A stretch of DNA of 64,000 bases, from the NCBI GenBank assembly GCA_021740915.1, contig JAIOYW010000004.1:62001-126000 (forward strand). Reading direction: 5' to 3'. Below, one piece after another: positions 36,313 through 46,253 of this stretch. The notes beneath the pieces were generated by a model, which saw only the letters and a list, made by a program, of their open reading frames with translations, did not search any database and was not told the origin of the DNA. Origin of the DNA: Ignavibacteriales bacterium (GTDB lineage Bacteria > Bacteroidota > Ignavibacteria > Ignavibacteriales > Melioribacteraceae). A program made the position numbers and the translations under genes. How positions within the stretch are numbered: the first letter of the stretch is position 1; each line of letters begins with the position of its first letter.

Positions 36313-37098
36313 TTATTGCATTGCCTCTCTGCCAGCCTCACTTAAAAGATTCAAAAGACTGTTATGGATTTTTCCATTTGTCGCAACTATTTGTTTTTCG
36401 AAAATGTCAATTCTCAAGCCATTTTCATCAGTAACTCTGCCTCCTGCTTCCTCAATAAGTAAAACCCCTGCACACATATCCCAGGGATTAAGAGACACTT
36501 CCCAGAAGCCGTCAAAAACACCCTCAGCAACATAACACATATCAATTGCTGCAGAACCAAGCCGCCTTACTGCCCTGCTCGATTTAATAACTTTCGAAAA
36601 TTTTTCAATAACGTTATCAGGATTTTCATCAACATTATAAGGAAATCCTGTGACTAAAAGACTTTTACGAATGTCATCATTATCGTTTACAGAAAGTTTT
36701 CTACCGTTTGCAAATGCGCCTTTATTCAATTCGGCAGTATAGAGCACATTGCGCATAACATCATAAATAACTCCGGCAATTATCTCTCCCCTGTTCATAA
36801 GTCCAATGGAGACAGAAAAAATCGGCAAACCGTGAGCGAAATTTGTTGTGCCATCGAGCGGGTCAACAACCCAGAGAAATTCTTCATCTTTTAATGATTT
36901 TCCGCTTTCTTCAGAAAGAATGGAATGAGTCGGGAAATTATTTGAAATATAATTAATGATGGCTTCTTCAGCTTTTAAATCAATATTTGTAACAAGGTTT
37001 GAAATGTTCGTTTTATATTCAATTTCAATCCTTGAACCGAAACCTTCCCTGATTATGGACCCTGCAATCCGGGCAGCAAATTCAAGATGTTCAATCAT
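36313..37098 (-). CDS. Inositol monophosphatase family protein (SuhB-like)
   Basis: This 261-residue Mg-dependent phosphatase carries the metal site E63-E64 in SEES, the family signature WVVDPLDGTTNF (D79, D82), and the C-terminal NPWDMCAGVLLIEEAGG motif. The substrate may be myo-inositol-1-phosphate or a related sugar phosphate; the family also includes SuhB, which has an RNA-related role. It diverges from lon across a 215-base promoter region. Confidence 0.92.
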   Translation of the reverse strand: MIEHLEFAARIAGSIIREGFGSRIEIEYKTNISNLVTNIDLKAEEAIINYISNNFPTHSILSEESGKSLKDEEFLWVVDPLDGTTNFAHGLPIFSVSIGLMNRGEIIAGVIYDVMRNVLYTAELNKGAFANGRKLSVNDNDDIRKSLLVTGFPYNVDENPDNVIEKFSKVIKSSRAVRRLGSAAIDMCYVAEGVFDGFWEVSLNPWDMCAGVLLIEEAGGRVTDENGLRIDIFEKQIVATNGKIHNSLLNLLSEAGREAMQ

Positions 37099-37253
37099 AA
37101 AAATCCTGTTTAATGATTTTGAATGTTAAGATACTGGCCAATATTTTTATGGAATCGTAAAAATATTACAAAATAGCGTCTCTATTTTAATAAAAGTCTG
37201 TCTGGTATTACAAAATCAGGTAAGACACTTAATTGAGGGCATGTTTTGTTTCC

Positions 37254-37282
37254 TTGTTAGCCGAAAATTAAAATCCTATATT
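37254..37282 (+). promoter_or_regulatory. Candidate sigma-70-like promoter of lon
   Basis: TTGTTA (37254-37259) and TATATT (37277-37282) are separated by 17 bases, giving a predicted transcript start about 25 bases before the lon ATG. No CIRCE or other heat-shock operator was recognised. AT-rich sequence makes chance matches likely. Confidence 0.35.
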
Positions 37283-37313
37283 TTGAGTTTAAAATTAATT
37301 ATTCTCGGTAGAA

Positions 37314-39761
37314 ATGAAAGCAGATTCCAAAGATAAAAAAGAAGTACAGACTGTAGTTGAAAATATACCCAAAGAATTGCCTGTATTGCCTTTAAGAGAC
37401 AATGTTATATTCCCCTATATGATTTTTCCTGTGCTTGTCGGGCGTGATCAATCAATAAAAGCAGCAAATTATTCTCTTGAAAATTCGAAATTCATTTTTC
37501 TCGCAGCCCAGAAAAAATCAAATATTGAAGAGCCTACAAAGGATGATATTTATACTGAAGGTACAATCGCAAAAATAATTCAGATACTGAAGCTCCCAAA
37601 CGGGCTCATGAAGATTCTCGTTGATGGCGTTATTCAAGGCAGGATTTTACGCTTTACACGTGAGGACAAATTTTTCGAAGCTGAAGTCGAAATTGTTATC
37701 AGCACGCACGAAGATCCCAAAGAACTTAATGCTCTTATACGTCAGATGTCCAATCTTTTTAAGGAATATGTCAAGATCAGTAAATCAGTGCCCACTGAGG
37801 CGATCAGTGCTTTTGATAACATTGATGAACCCGATCGCAAAGTTTTTTATGTTGCAGCAAATATTAGCCAGTCAATTGAAGTAAAACAATCAATTATTCA
37901 AAAATTTTCTATAAAAGATCAAATATTTACGATAATTAAGATACTTACTTCAGAGATCGATATACTTAAAATCGAAAAAGAGATTGAGAGTAAAGTTCAG
38001 GAAAACATTTCCAGATCACAGCGAAAATTTATTATCCAGGAACAAATCAGAATTCTGCATGATGAATTGGGTGAGGATGATGAGATTTCGCCTGAAATCA
38101 TCAAACTCAAAGATAAAATCAAAAAGGCAAAAATGCCGAAGGAAGTTTTTGAGAAAGCTAACGATGAATTAAACAAACTAAAAAAAACTCCCCCAAATTC
38201 ACCCGAATCAACGGTGATAAGAAATTATCTCGATTGGCTGTGTGATGTCCCCTGGTCAAAACGCACCAAAGACAATCTTGATCTGAAAAATGTACAGGTA
38301 ATTCTCGATCAGGATCATTATGGGTTAGATAAACCAAAAGACCGTATTCTCGAACATATTGCCGTACTTAATCTTGTAAAAAGTATGAAAGGACAGATAC
38401 TCTGTTTTGTGGGACCACCCGGAGTTGGTAAAACATCACTTGGGAAATCTATAGCAAGAGCTCTCGGGAGGAATTTTGTCAGGATAAGTCTTGGCGGAGT
38501 AAGAGATGAAGCAGAAATTAGAGGACACAGAAGAACATATATCGGTTCAATGCCCGGGAAAATTATTCAATCAATGAAACGTGCCAAAACTCATAATCCG
38601 GTTATTTTACTTGATGAGATTGATAAAATGAGTATGGATTTCAGAGGCGACCCCTCCGCAGCAATGCTTGAAGTGCTGGATCCAGAACAAAACCATAGCT
38701 TTAACGATCATTATCTGGATGTCGATTATGATCTTTCGAATGTTATGTTTATAACTACGGCCAACGTGAGATATAATATTCCTCTTCCGCTTCAGGATAG
38801 AATGGAGATCATTGAACTCCCCGGATATCTTGAATTTGAAAAACTGAGGATTGCAAAAGACCATATCATTCCAAAACAACTTAAAATGAATGGACTTGAT
38901 AAATATAATGTCAGCCTGTCCGATAATGCTGTTGAAAAAATAATTTCTGATTATACCAGGGAAGCTGGCGTTCGAAATCTTGAAAGAGAAATTGCATCGG
39001 TGCTCAGAAAGACAGCAAAAAAGATAGTGCTGGAAGGAAGCAAATCCAAAAACAGGAAAAAACCCGCTGCTTTTGAAATTACGCCTGAATATGTTAAAGA
39101 ATTTCTGGGCGTTCCGAGATTCAGATCATTAAAAGCTGAGAAGGAAGCGAGAATAGGAAGTATCACCGGATTGGCATGGACAAGTGTCGGGGGTGAGATT
39201 CTAAATGTGGACGTCACTGTAATGGATGGGGCTGAAAGGCTTACGCTTACAGGACAGATAGGAAATGTAATGAAGGAATCTGCGCAGGCTGCCCTCAGTT
39301 ATATCCGGTCGAAATCCGAAGATCTTGGCTTGGCTAAGAATTTCTATAAACATAAAGAAGTACACATACATCTGCCTGAAGGTGCAATACCCAAAGATGG
39401 ACCGTCAGCAGGAATTACAATGGCAATGGCAATGTATTCTGCATTCAGGGGAATTCCAGCCAGGAGTGATGTTGCGATGACAGGCGAGATAACATTGCGC
39501 GGCAATGTTCTGGCAATTGGAGGTCTGAATGAGAAGCTCCTCGCGGCAAAACGAAGCGGCATTAAATTAGTGCTTATTCCTGCAGAGAATGAGAAAGACC
39601 TTAAAGAGGTTAGAGCAGAGATATTAAAATCTCTCCAAATTATTCCTGTTGAAACAATTACCGAAGCAATAAAGATTGTTTTTGAGTCACAAGGTGAGAA
39701 AACTAAGGTAAACAAATCAAAAACCACCAAAAAGAGTGCAGATGAACCAAACTCTAATTGA
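37314..39761 (+). CDS. lon: ATP-dependent protease Lon
   Basis: This 815-residue cytosolic protease has an N-terminal substrate-recognition domain at about 20-215, an AAA+ module with Walker A GPPGVGKTSLGK and Walker B VILLDEIDKM, and a C-terminal protease domain with catalytic S698 (PKDGPSAG) and K741 (GGLNEK). It degrades misfolded and regulatory proteins. A Lys/Ser-rich tail follows residue 795. Its 3' end overlaps the start of the methionine sulfoxide reductase gene. Confidence 0.97.
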   Translation: MKADSKDKKEVQTVVENIPKELPVLPLRDNVIFPYMIFPVLVGRDQSIKAANYSLENSKFIFLAAQKKSNIEEPTKDDIYTEGTIAKIIQILKLPNGLMKILVDGVIQGRILRFTREDKFFEAEVEIVISTHEDPKELNALIRQMSNLFKEYVKISKSVPTEAISAFDNIDEPDRKVFYVAANISQSIEVKQSIIQKFSIKDQIFTIIKILTSEIDILKIEKEIESKVQENISRSQRKFIIQEQIRILHDELGEDDEISPEIIKLKDKIKKAKMPKEVFEKANDELNKLKKTPPNSPESTVIRNYLDWLCDVPWSKRTKDNLDLKNVQVILDQDHYGLDKPKDRILEHIAVLNLVKSMKGQILCFVGPPGVGKTSLGKSIARALGRNFVRISLGGVRDEAEIRGHRRTYIGSMPGKIIQSMKRAKTHNPVILLDEIDKMSMDFRGDPSAAMLEVLDPEQNHSFNDHYLDVDYDLSNVMFITTANVRYNIPLPLQDRMEIIELPGYLEFEKLRIAKDHIIPKQLKMNGLDKYNVSLSDNAVEKIISDYTREAGVRNLEREIASVLRKTAKKIVLEGSKSKNRKKPAAFEITPEYVKEFLGVPRFRSLKAEKEARIGSITGLAWTSVGGEILNVDVTVMDGAERLTLTGQIGNVMKESAQAALSYIRSKSEDLGLAKNFYKHKEVHIHLPEGAIPKDGPSAGITMAMAMYSAFRGIPARSDVAMTGEITLRGNVLAIGGLNEKLLAAKRSGIKLVLIPAENEKDLKEVRAEILKSLQIIPVETITEAIKIVFESQGEKTKVNKSKTTKKSADEPNSN

Positions 39762-40251
39762 TAAAGAATTGCCGGAAGAGCAAATTTACAAATCTTTGCT
39801 CGAATATCTCCCGGCAACTTTTGATTCTAATGAACCCGTAACAACGGCATTGGCAAATTTCTCGGCAGCTATCTTTAATGCTTTTAATAAAATAAGCTGG
39901 GCTGGATTTTATATCCTGGGCGAAGGAGAAACCTTATACTTAGGACCATTCCAGGGAAAACCCGCCTGTACAAAAATTAAAATTGGGAAAGGAGTTTGTG
40001 GGAAAGCCGCTTCAATAATGGAAACGGTAATAGTCCCGGATGTACATAAATTCCCTGGGCATATAGCCTGTGATTCTGGTTCGAACAGCGAAATTGTTTT
40101 ACCGGTGACAAAAAATAATTTGTTAATTGGTGTTTTTGATCTCGATAGTTATCTATTGAATGCTTTTACTTTCGTGGATAAATATTACCTTGAGGAGTTG
40201 CTTAAAAAATTTTCCGAAATTATTAATCTGTCAAATTATAAGATTTTATAA
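39742..40251 (+). CDS. msrC: Free methionine-(R)-sulfoxide reductase (GAF-type fRMsr)
   Basis: This 169-residue GAF-fold enzyme reduces free Met-R-sulfoxide. The three signature cysteines C76, C86 and C110 (KPACTK, GVCGKA, HIACDS) have the 10- and 24-residue spacing of the E. coli enzyme. The ATG at 39742 follows AAAAGAG with good spacing; an in-frame GTG at 39736 is possible. It overlaps the lon 3' end by 20 bases and stops 3 bases before dnaX, so the three are probably co-transcribed. Confidence 0.92.
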   Translation: MNQTLIDKELPEEQIYKSLLEYLPATFDSNEPVTTALANFSAAIFNAFNKISWAGFYILGEGETLYLGPFQGKPACTKIKIGKGVCGKAASIMETVIVPDVHKFPGHIACDSGSNSEIVLPVTKNNLLIGVFDLDSYLLNAFTFVDKYYLEELLKKFSEIINLSNYKIL

Positions 40252-40254
40252 AAT

Positions 40255-41913
40255 ATGAGTTTCTTAGTTACTGCCAGGAAATGGCGCCCGCGTTTTTTTG
40301 CTGATGTTGTTGGTCAGGAGCATATAACAAAGACAATAACTAATGCGATTATTAAGAACCGGGTGGCTCATGCATATATTTTTGCTGGTCCCAGAGGAGT
40401 TGGGAAGACTACCACTGCAAGAATACTTGCTAAAAGATTAAACTGCACATCCCCGTTAGATGGTGAACCTTGTGATAAATGCAAAATGTGCCAGTCTTTT
40501 AATACCTCACAGTCTATGGACGTGATTGAAATTGATGGTGCCTCGAACAGAAGAATTGAGGAAATTCGTTCATTAAGGGAGACTGTTCAGTACACACCAA
40601 CATCCGGACAGTACAAAGTGTATATCATTGATGAAGTCCATATGTTAACCACTGAGTCTTTTAATGCACTGCTTAAAACACTTGAAGAGCCGCCCTCGCA
40701 CACGATCTTCATCTTTGCCACAACAGATGTTCACAAAGTCCCGGCAACAATTTTATCCCGCTGTCAGCGATTCGATTTCAGAAGGATAGAATTGCACATA
40801 ATCAAAGAACTTCTTTCAAAAATTGCTGTGGCTGAAGGTATTGCCGTTGACGATAATTCACTGACAGTTATTGCTAAAAAGGCTGACGGAGCCCTTCGTG
40901 ACGCTGAAAGTCTTTTTGACCAGGTTGTATCTTATTGCGGATCAAATGTTGACTTTTCGGTTGTCAGAGAAATGTTCAATATCATTAATGACGAACTGTA
41001 TTTTGAGTTATCGGAAGCAGTTCTACAAAATAATTTTGCCGCAACATTCGACATTACTTCAAAAATTTATTCGAATGGTTGGAATTCACTGGATTTTCTG
41101 AATGGACTAATTGAACACTACCGGAATATACTTGCGGCAAGTGTCACTGGCACATCAAAACATCTTGAGGTCTCCGAGGAGATTAAGAGCAGATATAAAA
41201 AATACAAAGGCGTTTATTCTGAAGGTGATCTGCTGAGAATATTAAATTTTCTTAACCGTTCATTCTATGAGATTAAATCTTTTCCGAACGAAAAATTAAA
41301 ACTTGAGCTAATACTTGCTCACCTGGTCGGTTTCGAGAAATCATCCTCGATTTCTGAGATAATTAAAAGCCTGGGTCAGATTGACCCTGAAAAAAAAAAG
41401 CATGAACAGAAGCTAAACTCTGCGCAAAATCAGAAAAATGAGACAAAAAAGGAAAATCAGCAGCCAGAATCAGTAACTGAGACTGCTGTAACAGCCGAAA
41501 ACAGGTTAAGTGGAAACAGCATCGAGGAAATCAGAGGCGGATGGGAATATTTCCTCTCAGTTATTAGGGAAAAGAAAAGGATAAATTTCAATTTAATCGA
41601 TTCCTCATACCCGGAGAAAATAGAAGGAAATTTTCTAATTATTAGTCTTGCTTCCGGAAATGGTAAAAGTGCTCTTGAGAGCCAGCCCCAATTTGTTCAG
41701 TTTTTAAATAAAGAAATCGAAAGTATCTTCAGCCGCCCTTATATACTGAAATTTGAAGTTAATAAAAAAAACGAAGCTTTGGCAGCTAATGAGGAATCGG
41801 CTGATAAGCAAACTGATCTGATTTTATCGCCGGAATCTGCAGAATTGTTTGAGGCTGTGAAAGAAGTGTTAAACGGAGCTGTAATAAGTACTGGCAAAAA
41901 TGCACTCAAATAA
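40255..41913 (+). CDS. dnaX: DNA polymerase III subunit gamma/tau
   Basis: This 552-residue clamp-loader ATPase has Walker A GPRGVGKTTTAR (about 45-56), a zinc module of C64, C73, C76 and C79, Walker B IIDEVHML (D126-E127), and the sensor/SRC motif ILSRCQRFDFRR. A low-complexity Lys/Gln/Glu linker covers about 380-425. A C-terminal domain that may contact other replisome proteins follows. Its stop overlaps the convergent clpS stop by 8 bases. Confidence 0.96.
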   Translation: MSFLVTARKWRPRFFADVVGQEHITKTITNAIIKNRVAHAYIFAGPRGVGKTTTARILAKRLNCTSPLDGEPCDKCKMCQSFNTSQSMDVIEIDGASNRRIEEIRSLRETVQYTPTSGQYKVYIIDEVHMLTTESFNALLKTLEEPPSHTIFIFATTDVHKVPATILSRCQRFDFRRIELHIIKELLSKIAVAEGIAVDDNSLTVIAKKADGALRDAESLFDQVVSYCGSNVDFSVVREMFNIINDELYFELSEAVLQNNFAATFDITSKIYSNGWNSLDFLNGLIEHYRNILAASVTGTSKHLEVSEEIKSRYKKYKGVYSEGDLLRILNFLNRSFYEIKSFPNEKLKLELILAHLVGFEKSSSISEIIKSLGQIDPEKKKHEQKLNSAQNQKNETKKENQQPESVTETAVTAENRLSGNSIEEIRGGWEYFLSVIREKKRINFNLIDSSYPEKIEGNFLIISLASGNGKSALESQPQFVQFLNKEIESIFSRPYILKFEVNKKNEALAANEESADKQTDLILSPESAELFEAVKEVLNGAVISTGKNALK

Positions 41914-42205
41914 TGATCTGAGTGTGAAGATCTATTTCGTCTAATACTGACGTAATCCTGAGACATTCTTTTATTTCGCCCTGATAAATAATTGTTTTAC
42001 CGTTCATATGAGCTTCCATTGTCAGGTCATAGGCTTTTTCAATTGTACATCTCAACGCTTTCACCAATTGTAAAATTACTTCCTGAAATGAGTGATAATC
42101 ATCATTAAATAAAAGCACCTTATTTGGTTCTTTTATTTTTGTTTCCCCATCATTTGTGATTTCCGGATGAATCTGCCCGGGAATGTCTTCCATATTTGCC
42201 AACAT
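41906..42205 (-). CDS. clpS: ATP-dependent Clp protease adaptor ClpS
   Basis: This is a 99-residue adaptor that delivers N-degron substrates to ClpA/ClpC. The binding-pocket residues fall at N34, D35 (LLFNDDYHSF) and H66 (MEAHMNGK), the same numbering as in E. coli ClpS. The expected N-terminal flexible tail is present. No clp ATPase gene is nearby. It is encoded against dnaX. Confidence 0.93.
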   Translation of the reverse strand: MLANMEDIPGQIHPEITNDGETKIKEPNKVLLFNDDYHSFQEVILQLVKALRCTIEKAYDLTMEAHMNGKTIIYQGEIKECLRITSVLDEIDLHTQIII

Positions 42206-42310
42206 CCGTTAGGATTAGATTAAAAAATAAAAAGTGATTATATTTAGCACTTAAATTTAACTAAAGCAAAATTTCTTCACCAATATCGCTCATAATTTAG
42301 AGGAGAAATA

Positions 42311-43057
42311 ATGAAAATTGTTGTATGCGTTAGTCATGTTCCGGATACTGCCACAAGAATTAATGTCTCGGGTGACGGTAAAAACATTGATTCGACCGGA
42401 GTGACTTATATTGTTAATCCATATGATGAATTTGCAATTGAAGAAGCATTAAAACATAAGGAAAAATCCGGTGGTGAAACTTATGTTGTTTCATTGGGCG
42501 GAGATGCCAATAAAGAAACAATTAAAAAAGCCCTTGCAATGGGTATCGATAATGGAATCCTGCTTAAGGATGATTCCTACAGGGATTCACTCTCAGTGGC
42601 AAAAGCTCTTGCCGCGGAGATAAAATCTATAGGGGCTGACCTTGTATTCTTCGGAAAGCAATCAGTAGATTATGACAGTTCTGCTGTTGGTCAGTTAACT
42701 GCAGAACTTCTTGGTATGCCCCTTATAAGTGTCGTTGTGGATTTGTCAGTTGAAGGATCAAAAGTTACCGCTGAACGAGAGATTGAAGGCGGAAAAGAAG
42801 TTATCGAGACCACGCTCCCTTGTGTTATTACTACTCAAAAAGGATTGAATGAACCAAGATATGCCTCTCTTAAAGGTATAATGGCTGCAAAGAAAAAAAT
42901 TATTGAGGAAAAACCAGCACTTGCAGTTGCCAATTATGTCGAACTTCTTCAGATGAAACGCCCCCCTGCAAAAGAAGCCGGAAAAATTGTGGGCACGGAT
43001 GTATCCGCAGTTCCGGAACTTGTCAGATTATTAAGAGAAGAAGCTAAGGTAATTTAA
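42311..43057 (+). CDS. etfB: Electron transfer flavoprotein beta subunit
   Basis: This 248-residue protein binds AMP and forms the ETF heterodimer with the next gene product, passing electrons from acyl-CoA dehydrogenases to the quinone pool. Family marks are the start MKIVVCVSHVPDT, NPYDEFAIEEAL and the C-terminal GLNEPRYASLKGIMAAKKK signature. The start has a strong AGAGGAG site 6-7 bases upstream. Confidence 0.96.
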   Translation: MKIVVCVSHVPDTATRINVSGDGKNIDSTGVTYIVNPYDEFAIEEALKHKEKSGGETYVVSLGGDANKETIKKALAMGIDNGILLKDDSYRDSLSVAKALAAEIKSIGADLVFFGKQSVDYDSSAVGQLTAELLGMPLISVVVDLSVEGSKVTAEREIEGGKEVIETTLPCVITTQKGLNEPRYASLKGIMAAKKKIIEEKPALAVANYVELLQMKRPPAKEAGKIVGTDVSAVPELVRLLREEAKVI

Positions 43058-43068
43058 GGGAGGAAAAA

Positions 43069-44031
43069 ATGTCAAAAGTACTTGTATTTATAGAACAGAG
43101 AAATGGAATAATTAAGAAAGCTTCATTTGAGGCTGCAAGAGTTGCTGCTGATATCGCAGGGAAAACAGGCTCCGAGGTTGAAGCTGTATGTATCGGGGAC
43201 GAGGTAGAATCTCTTGAGAAAGCAGGAAACTTTTCTGTGCCTGCTGTAACACATATTAAAAACAAAGATTTTGCAAATTATAGCAGTTCGGCTTATGCTT
43301 CGGCACTGGCAGAACATGCTCAGGGTGCTTCTGCAACAGTTGTAGTATTTGCAAATACATCTATGGCAAAAGAATTCTCTCCTTTGGTTGCAGCAAATCT
43401 TGATGCAGGATTGGCAATGGACGCAACAGCATACCAGGTTGATTCAACATCATTTATCGTTACGCGCCCTGTTTATGCCGGGAAAGCACTGATTGATGTG
43501 AAAATTACAAGTCCGGTAAAAGTTCTTACTCTCCGCCCCAATGTTTTCAATCCTGGAGAACCTTCCGACCTGAAAGCTGCTGTAACAGTAAAAGAAGTAA
43601 CAAACGCTGACCTTCGTTCAAAAGTGATTGAGACAAAAAAAGCGGAAGGCAAACTTGATGTTGCCGAGGCAGATAAAATTGTCTCAGGCGGAAGAGGACT
43701 TAAGGGCCCGGAGCACTTTACTTTAATAGAAGAACTTGCCGAAGAGCTTGGAGCGGCAGTTGGTGCATCAAGAGCTGTGGTTGACGCTGGCTGGAGATCG
43801 CATAGCGAGCAGGTTGGACAGACCGGTAAGACCGTTTCACCAAATTTATATATCGCAGTTGCTATCTCCGGTGCAATACAGCATCTTGCGGGTATGCGGT
43901 CATCCAAGTATATCGTTGCAATCAACAAAGACAAAGATGCGCCAATTTTCCAGGTTGCCGATTACGGAATTGTTGGTGATGCTTTCGAAATAGTTCCTGA
44001 ATTGATCAAAGAGATAAAAAAGATAAAGTAG
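43069..44031 (+). CDS. etfA: Electron transfer flavoprotein alpha subunit
   Basis: This 320-residue FAD-binding subunit starts 11 bases after etfB. The C-terminal FAD domain shows the signature run from GASRAVVDAGWRSHSEQVGQTG through LYIAVAISGAIQHLAGM to NKDKDAPIFQVADYGIVGD. Its ETF-quinone oxidoreductase partner is not in this window. Confidence 0.96.
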   Translation: MSKVLVFIEQRNGIIKKASFEAARVAADIAGKTGSEVEAVCIGDEVESLEKAGNFSVPAVTHIKNKDFANYSSSAYASALAEHAQGASATVVVFANTSMAKEFSPLVAANLDAGLAMDATAYQVDSTSFIVTRPVYAGKALIDVKITSPVKVLTLRPNVFNPGEPSDLKAAVTVKEVTNADLRSKVIETKKAEGKLDVAEADKIVSGGRGLKGPEHFTLIEELAEELGAAVGASRAVVDAGWRSHSEQVGQTGKTVSPNLYIAVAISGAIQHLAGMRSSKYIVAINKDKDAPIFQVADYGIVGDAFEIVPELIKEIKKIK

Positions 44032-44038
44032 ATTACTA

Positions 44039-44677
44039 ATGACCGGAATCGATAAAGTAGAAGTAGAAATATTTGGATTATCAAATAGTCCCAACCCGGG
44101 AGGAGCGCATGCGCTCCTCCTCAAGGAAGTTTACGGCAATAGAAGATTGCCGATTATTATCGGACTTTTTGAAGCACAGGCAATAGCTGTTGTGATGGAA
44201 GGCTATACAACTCCGCGTCCTCTTACTCATGATTTACTAAGCACGCTGATTGTTCATCTTGGAGCTAACGTTAATGAAGTTATCATTGATGCACTCCGCG
44301 ATAATACATTTCACGCCAAAATTATCCTTGATGTTGCATCCATTACAAGCGAAATAGATTCGCGTCCAAGCGATGCTATTGCACTTGCCGTAAGGGTCAG
44401 ATGCCCTATTTTTGTGGCTGAAAGCGTTATGAAATCAGCCTCATATCATCCACAGGATGACGAAGCCTCGAACGAAAATGATTTCATTGATGAAATTGAA
44501 CATGACGCCGAAGAAGCTAAGGATGAAGAAGAAAGCACAAATAATTCTTTGGAAGCGCGAATTTCCTCATTACAGGAATACCTGCGGCAGGCGCTTGAAA
44601 AAGAGGACTACGAAAGAGCTGCCAGATTAAGAGATGAGATCAATAAACTGAACGGAAATCCGGGTAATTCTAATTGA
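44039..44677 (+). CDS. Bifunctional nuclease family protein (DUF151) with UVR motif
   Basis: This 212-residue protein has an N-terminal BFN/DUF151 domain at about 5-140, marked by RRLPIIIGLFEAQAIA and SRPSDAIALAVR. An acidic linker and a C-terminal UVR-like helical hairpin (LRQALEKEDYERAARLRDEI, about 180-205) follow. The fusion is common in Bacteroidota-type bacteria. The plant and bacterial relatives have reported nuclease activity; here the activity is inferred from family only. It starts 7 bases after etfA and may be co-transcribed. Confidence 0.88.
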   Translation: MTGIDKVEVEIFGLSNSPNPGGAHALLLKEVYGNRRLPIIIGLFEAQAIAVVMEGYTTPRPLTHDLLSTLIVHLGANVNEVIIDALRDNTFHAKIILDVASITSEIDSRPSDAIALAVRVRCPIFVAESVMKSASYHPQDDEASNENDFIDEIEHDAEEAKDEEESTNNSLEARISSLQEYLRQALEKEDYERAARLRDEINKLNGNPGNSN

Positions 44678-46148
44678 ACGAATTTTTTCCGATTTCACAT
44701 TCAAGACATTTTCCCTGAGAACAATAAGTTCGAAACAATTCAATCATACCCTGCTGGAATATCGTCCTGTGAACATGATCAGGCATGTTTAATCCTGAAG
44801 CAATATCTGTAACCAGTTTATTTTCAGGCTCCTGCTTCAGATTTCTATAAATCCCCAGGATTCGTTTTGATATCTGCTGATTTCCGAAAATTTCAAAATA
44901 CACTGAAAAATAAGGCAAAATAACATTGATTAATATTTCATCAACTCTCGATAGACCGATGAAATATTTTAATTCTTTATTTACCTGATGTTCCAGCACA
45001 TAATGATTCTTCCAGAATCCGGAACCCTTAACAATAAGAACCGAACGCAGATTATTCAGGAGGGCATCATTATTCCTTATTTCGGTGATTTTTTTTACAA
45101 TTGTTTCCAGCATGTTTTGATACATGATCCGATATATAATATGAATTCCACCGGCAATTCTGATTGTAGGAAAATTCTGCGGCCGAAGTTTAAAGAAATG
45201 CCATTTAGTCACTTCAAAAGTCTCACCATCGTAAATTCTCTTAATAAACTCCCAATCAGACCTCAATTTATCAAGATATATTTTCTCCGGACCATCAGGG
45301 AAAGTGATATCAGAGGGAACCAAACCGGCAATATTAAATAATGCTGATTCAATTCGACCAATAGTACCATTGTCGTTTCCTAATGTTTTCAGAAATTTAA
45401 GGTTGGACGCCTTTGCAAGGTTCATCATTATAGCTTTATTTTTTGTGTAACCCAATGCTTCAAAAATAAACTCATAAAGCAGCTGCTGCCATATTTCTTT
45501 GTTGGTAAAATCGGTGAAAGAAAATTCTCTTTTGTGAAACTGCTCTGATAGCTCGTATTTGACAACAGGTTCATGGATCTTCATTTCATTTAGAAATGTG
45601 ATTTCCTTCAGTCGCTCATATATTCTTTTACATTTTTTATCATAACGTTCAAATCCAAGATTCAGAAGAAACCGCTCTTTGAGTTCGAGCTCCATCTGCA
45701 TATTAGTCTGGTCGCATTTTAAAAAATTAATTTCCTGTTTCTTCTTTTCCTGGTAATTAGAAATATCCCGGGTGATATTTTCATCAATAAGCCCATGGAG
45801 ACATATCGAAGGGACTTTTCGTCCGTCCTTTGTAAAAACGAAATGATGGTGTTTGCTATTAAAGAGGCATGCGTGAAGAATAACTTTGTTGTATTTATTA
45901 TCAATATTATGTCCGTGCGATCTCCAGTCATTATAATCGCGGTCAATCTCTATATCTCCAACATAAGTCAGGTTGCCGATCCTCACTCTTGCATTCTTAA
46001 AATCAGCCCCAGCTGAATCAGTATTAAGAACGCCCGTGTCAAGAACTTCAATTGCTAATCCGTCAAGAGTCTCAATGGGTTTGGTGAACTCCTGCTTCGA
46101 CCAGATTTCATGAAGTGTCTTTTCTAAAACTTCCTGTTTCAGTTCCAT
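44670..46148 (-). CDS. DUF2851 family protein
   Basis: This 492-residue protein matches DUF2851, which is widespread in the FCB group and has no known function. Recognisable parts are GDIEIDRDYNDWRSHGHN near residue 80, FELRPQNFPT-like KLRPQNFPTIRIAG near 330, and a C-terminal Cys-rich end (CSQGKCLECEIG). The last part could bind a metal. There is no signal peptide. It follows pyrF by 105 bases, and its stop overlaps the convergent DUF151 gene by 8 bases. Confidence 0.85.
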   Translation of the reverse strand: MELKQEVLEKTLHEIWSKQEFTKPIETLDGLAIEVLDTGVLNTDSAGADFKNARVRIGNLTYVGDIEIDRDYNDWRSHGHNIDNKYNKVILHACLFNSKHHHFVFTKDGRKVPSICLHGLIDENITRDISNYQEKKKQEINFLKCDQTNMQMELELKERFLLNLGFERYDKKCKRIYERLKEITFLNEMKIHEPVVKYELSEQFHKREFSFTDFTNKEIWQQLLYEFIFEALGYTKNKAIMMNLAKASNLKFLKTLGNDNGTIGRIESALFNIAGLVPSDITFPDGPEKIYLDKLRSDWEFIKRIYDGETFEVTKWHFFKLRPQNFPTIRIAGGIHIIYRIMYQNMLETIVKKITEIRNNDALLNNLRSVLIVKGSGFWKNHYVLEHQVNKELKYFIGLSRVDEILINVILPYFSVYFEIFGNQQISKRILGIYRNLKQEPENKLVTDIASGLNMPDHVHRTIFQQGMIELFRTYCSQGKCLECEIGKNSFN

Positions 46149-46253
46149 GACGAACTCTCCTAAATGGAGGATAATATCCGGTTTTAGTTTTGCATATTTT
46201 CGCTTCTAAAAAATACAATTCTCCGGTAAATATTCCAACCCCATGCGGGCTGT

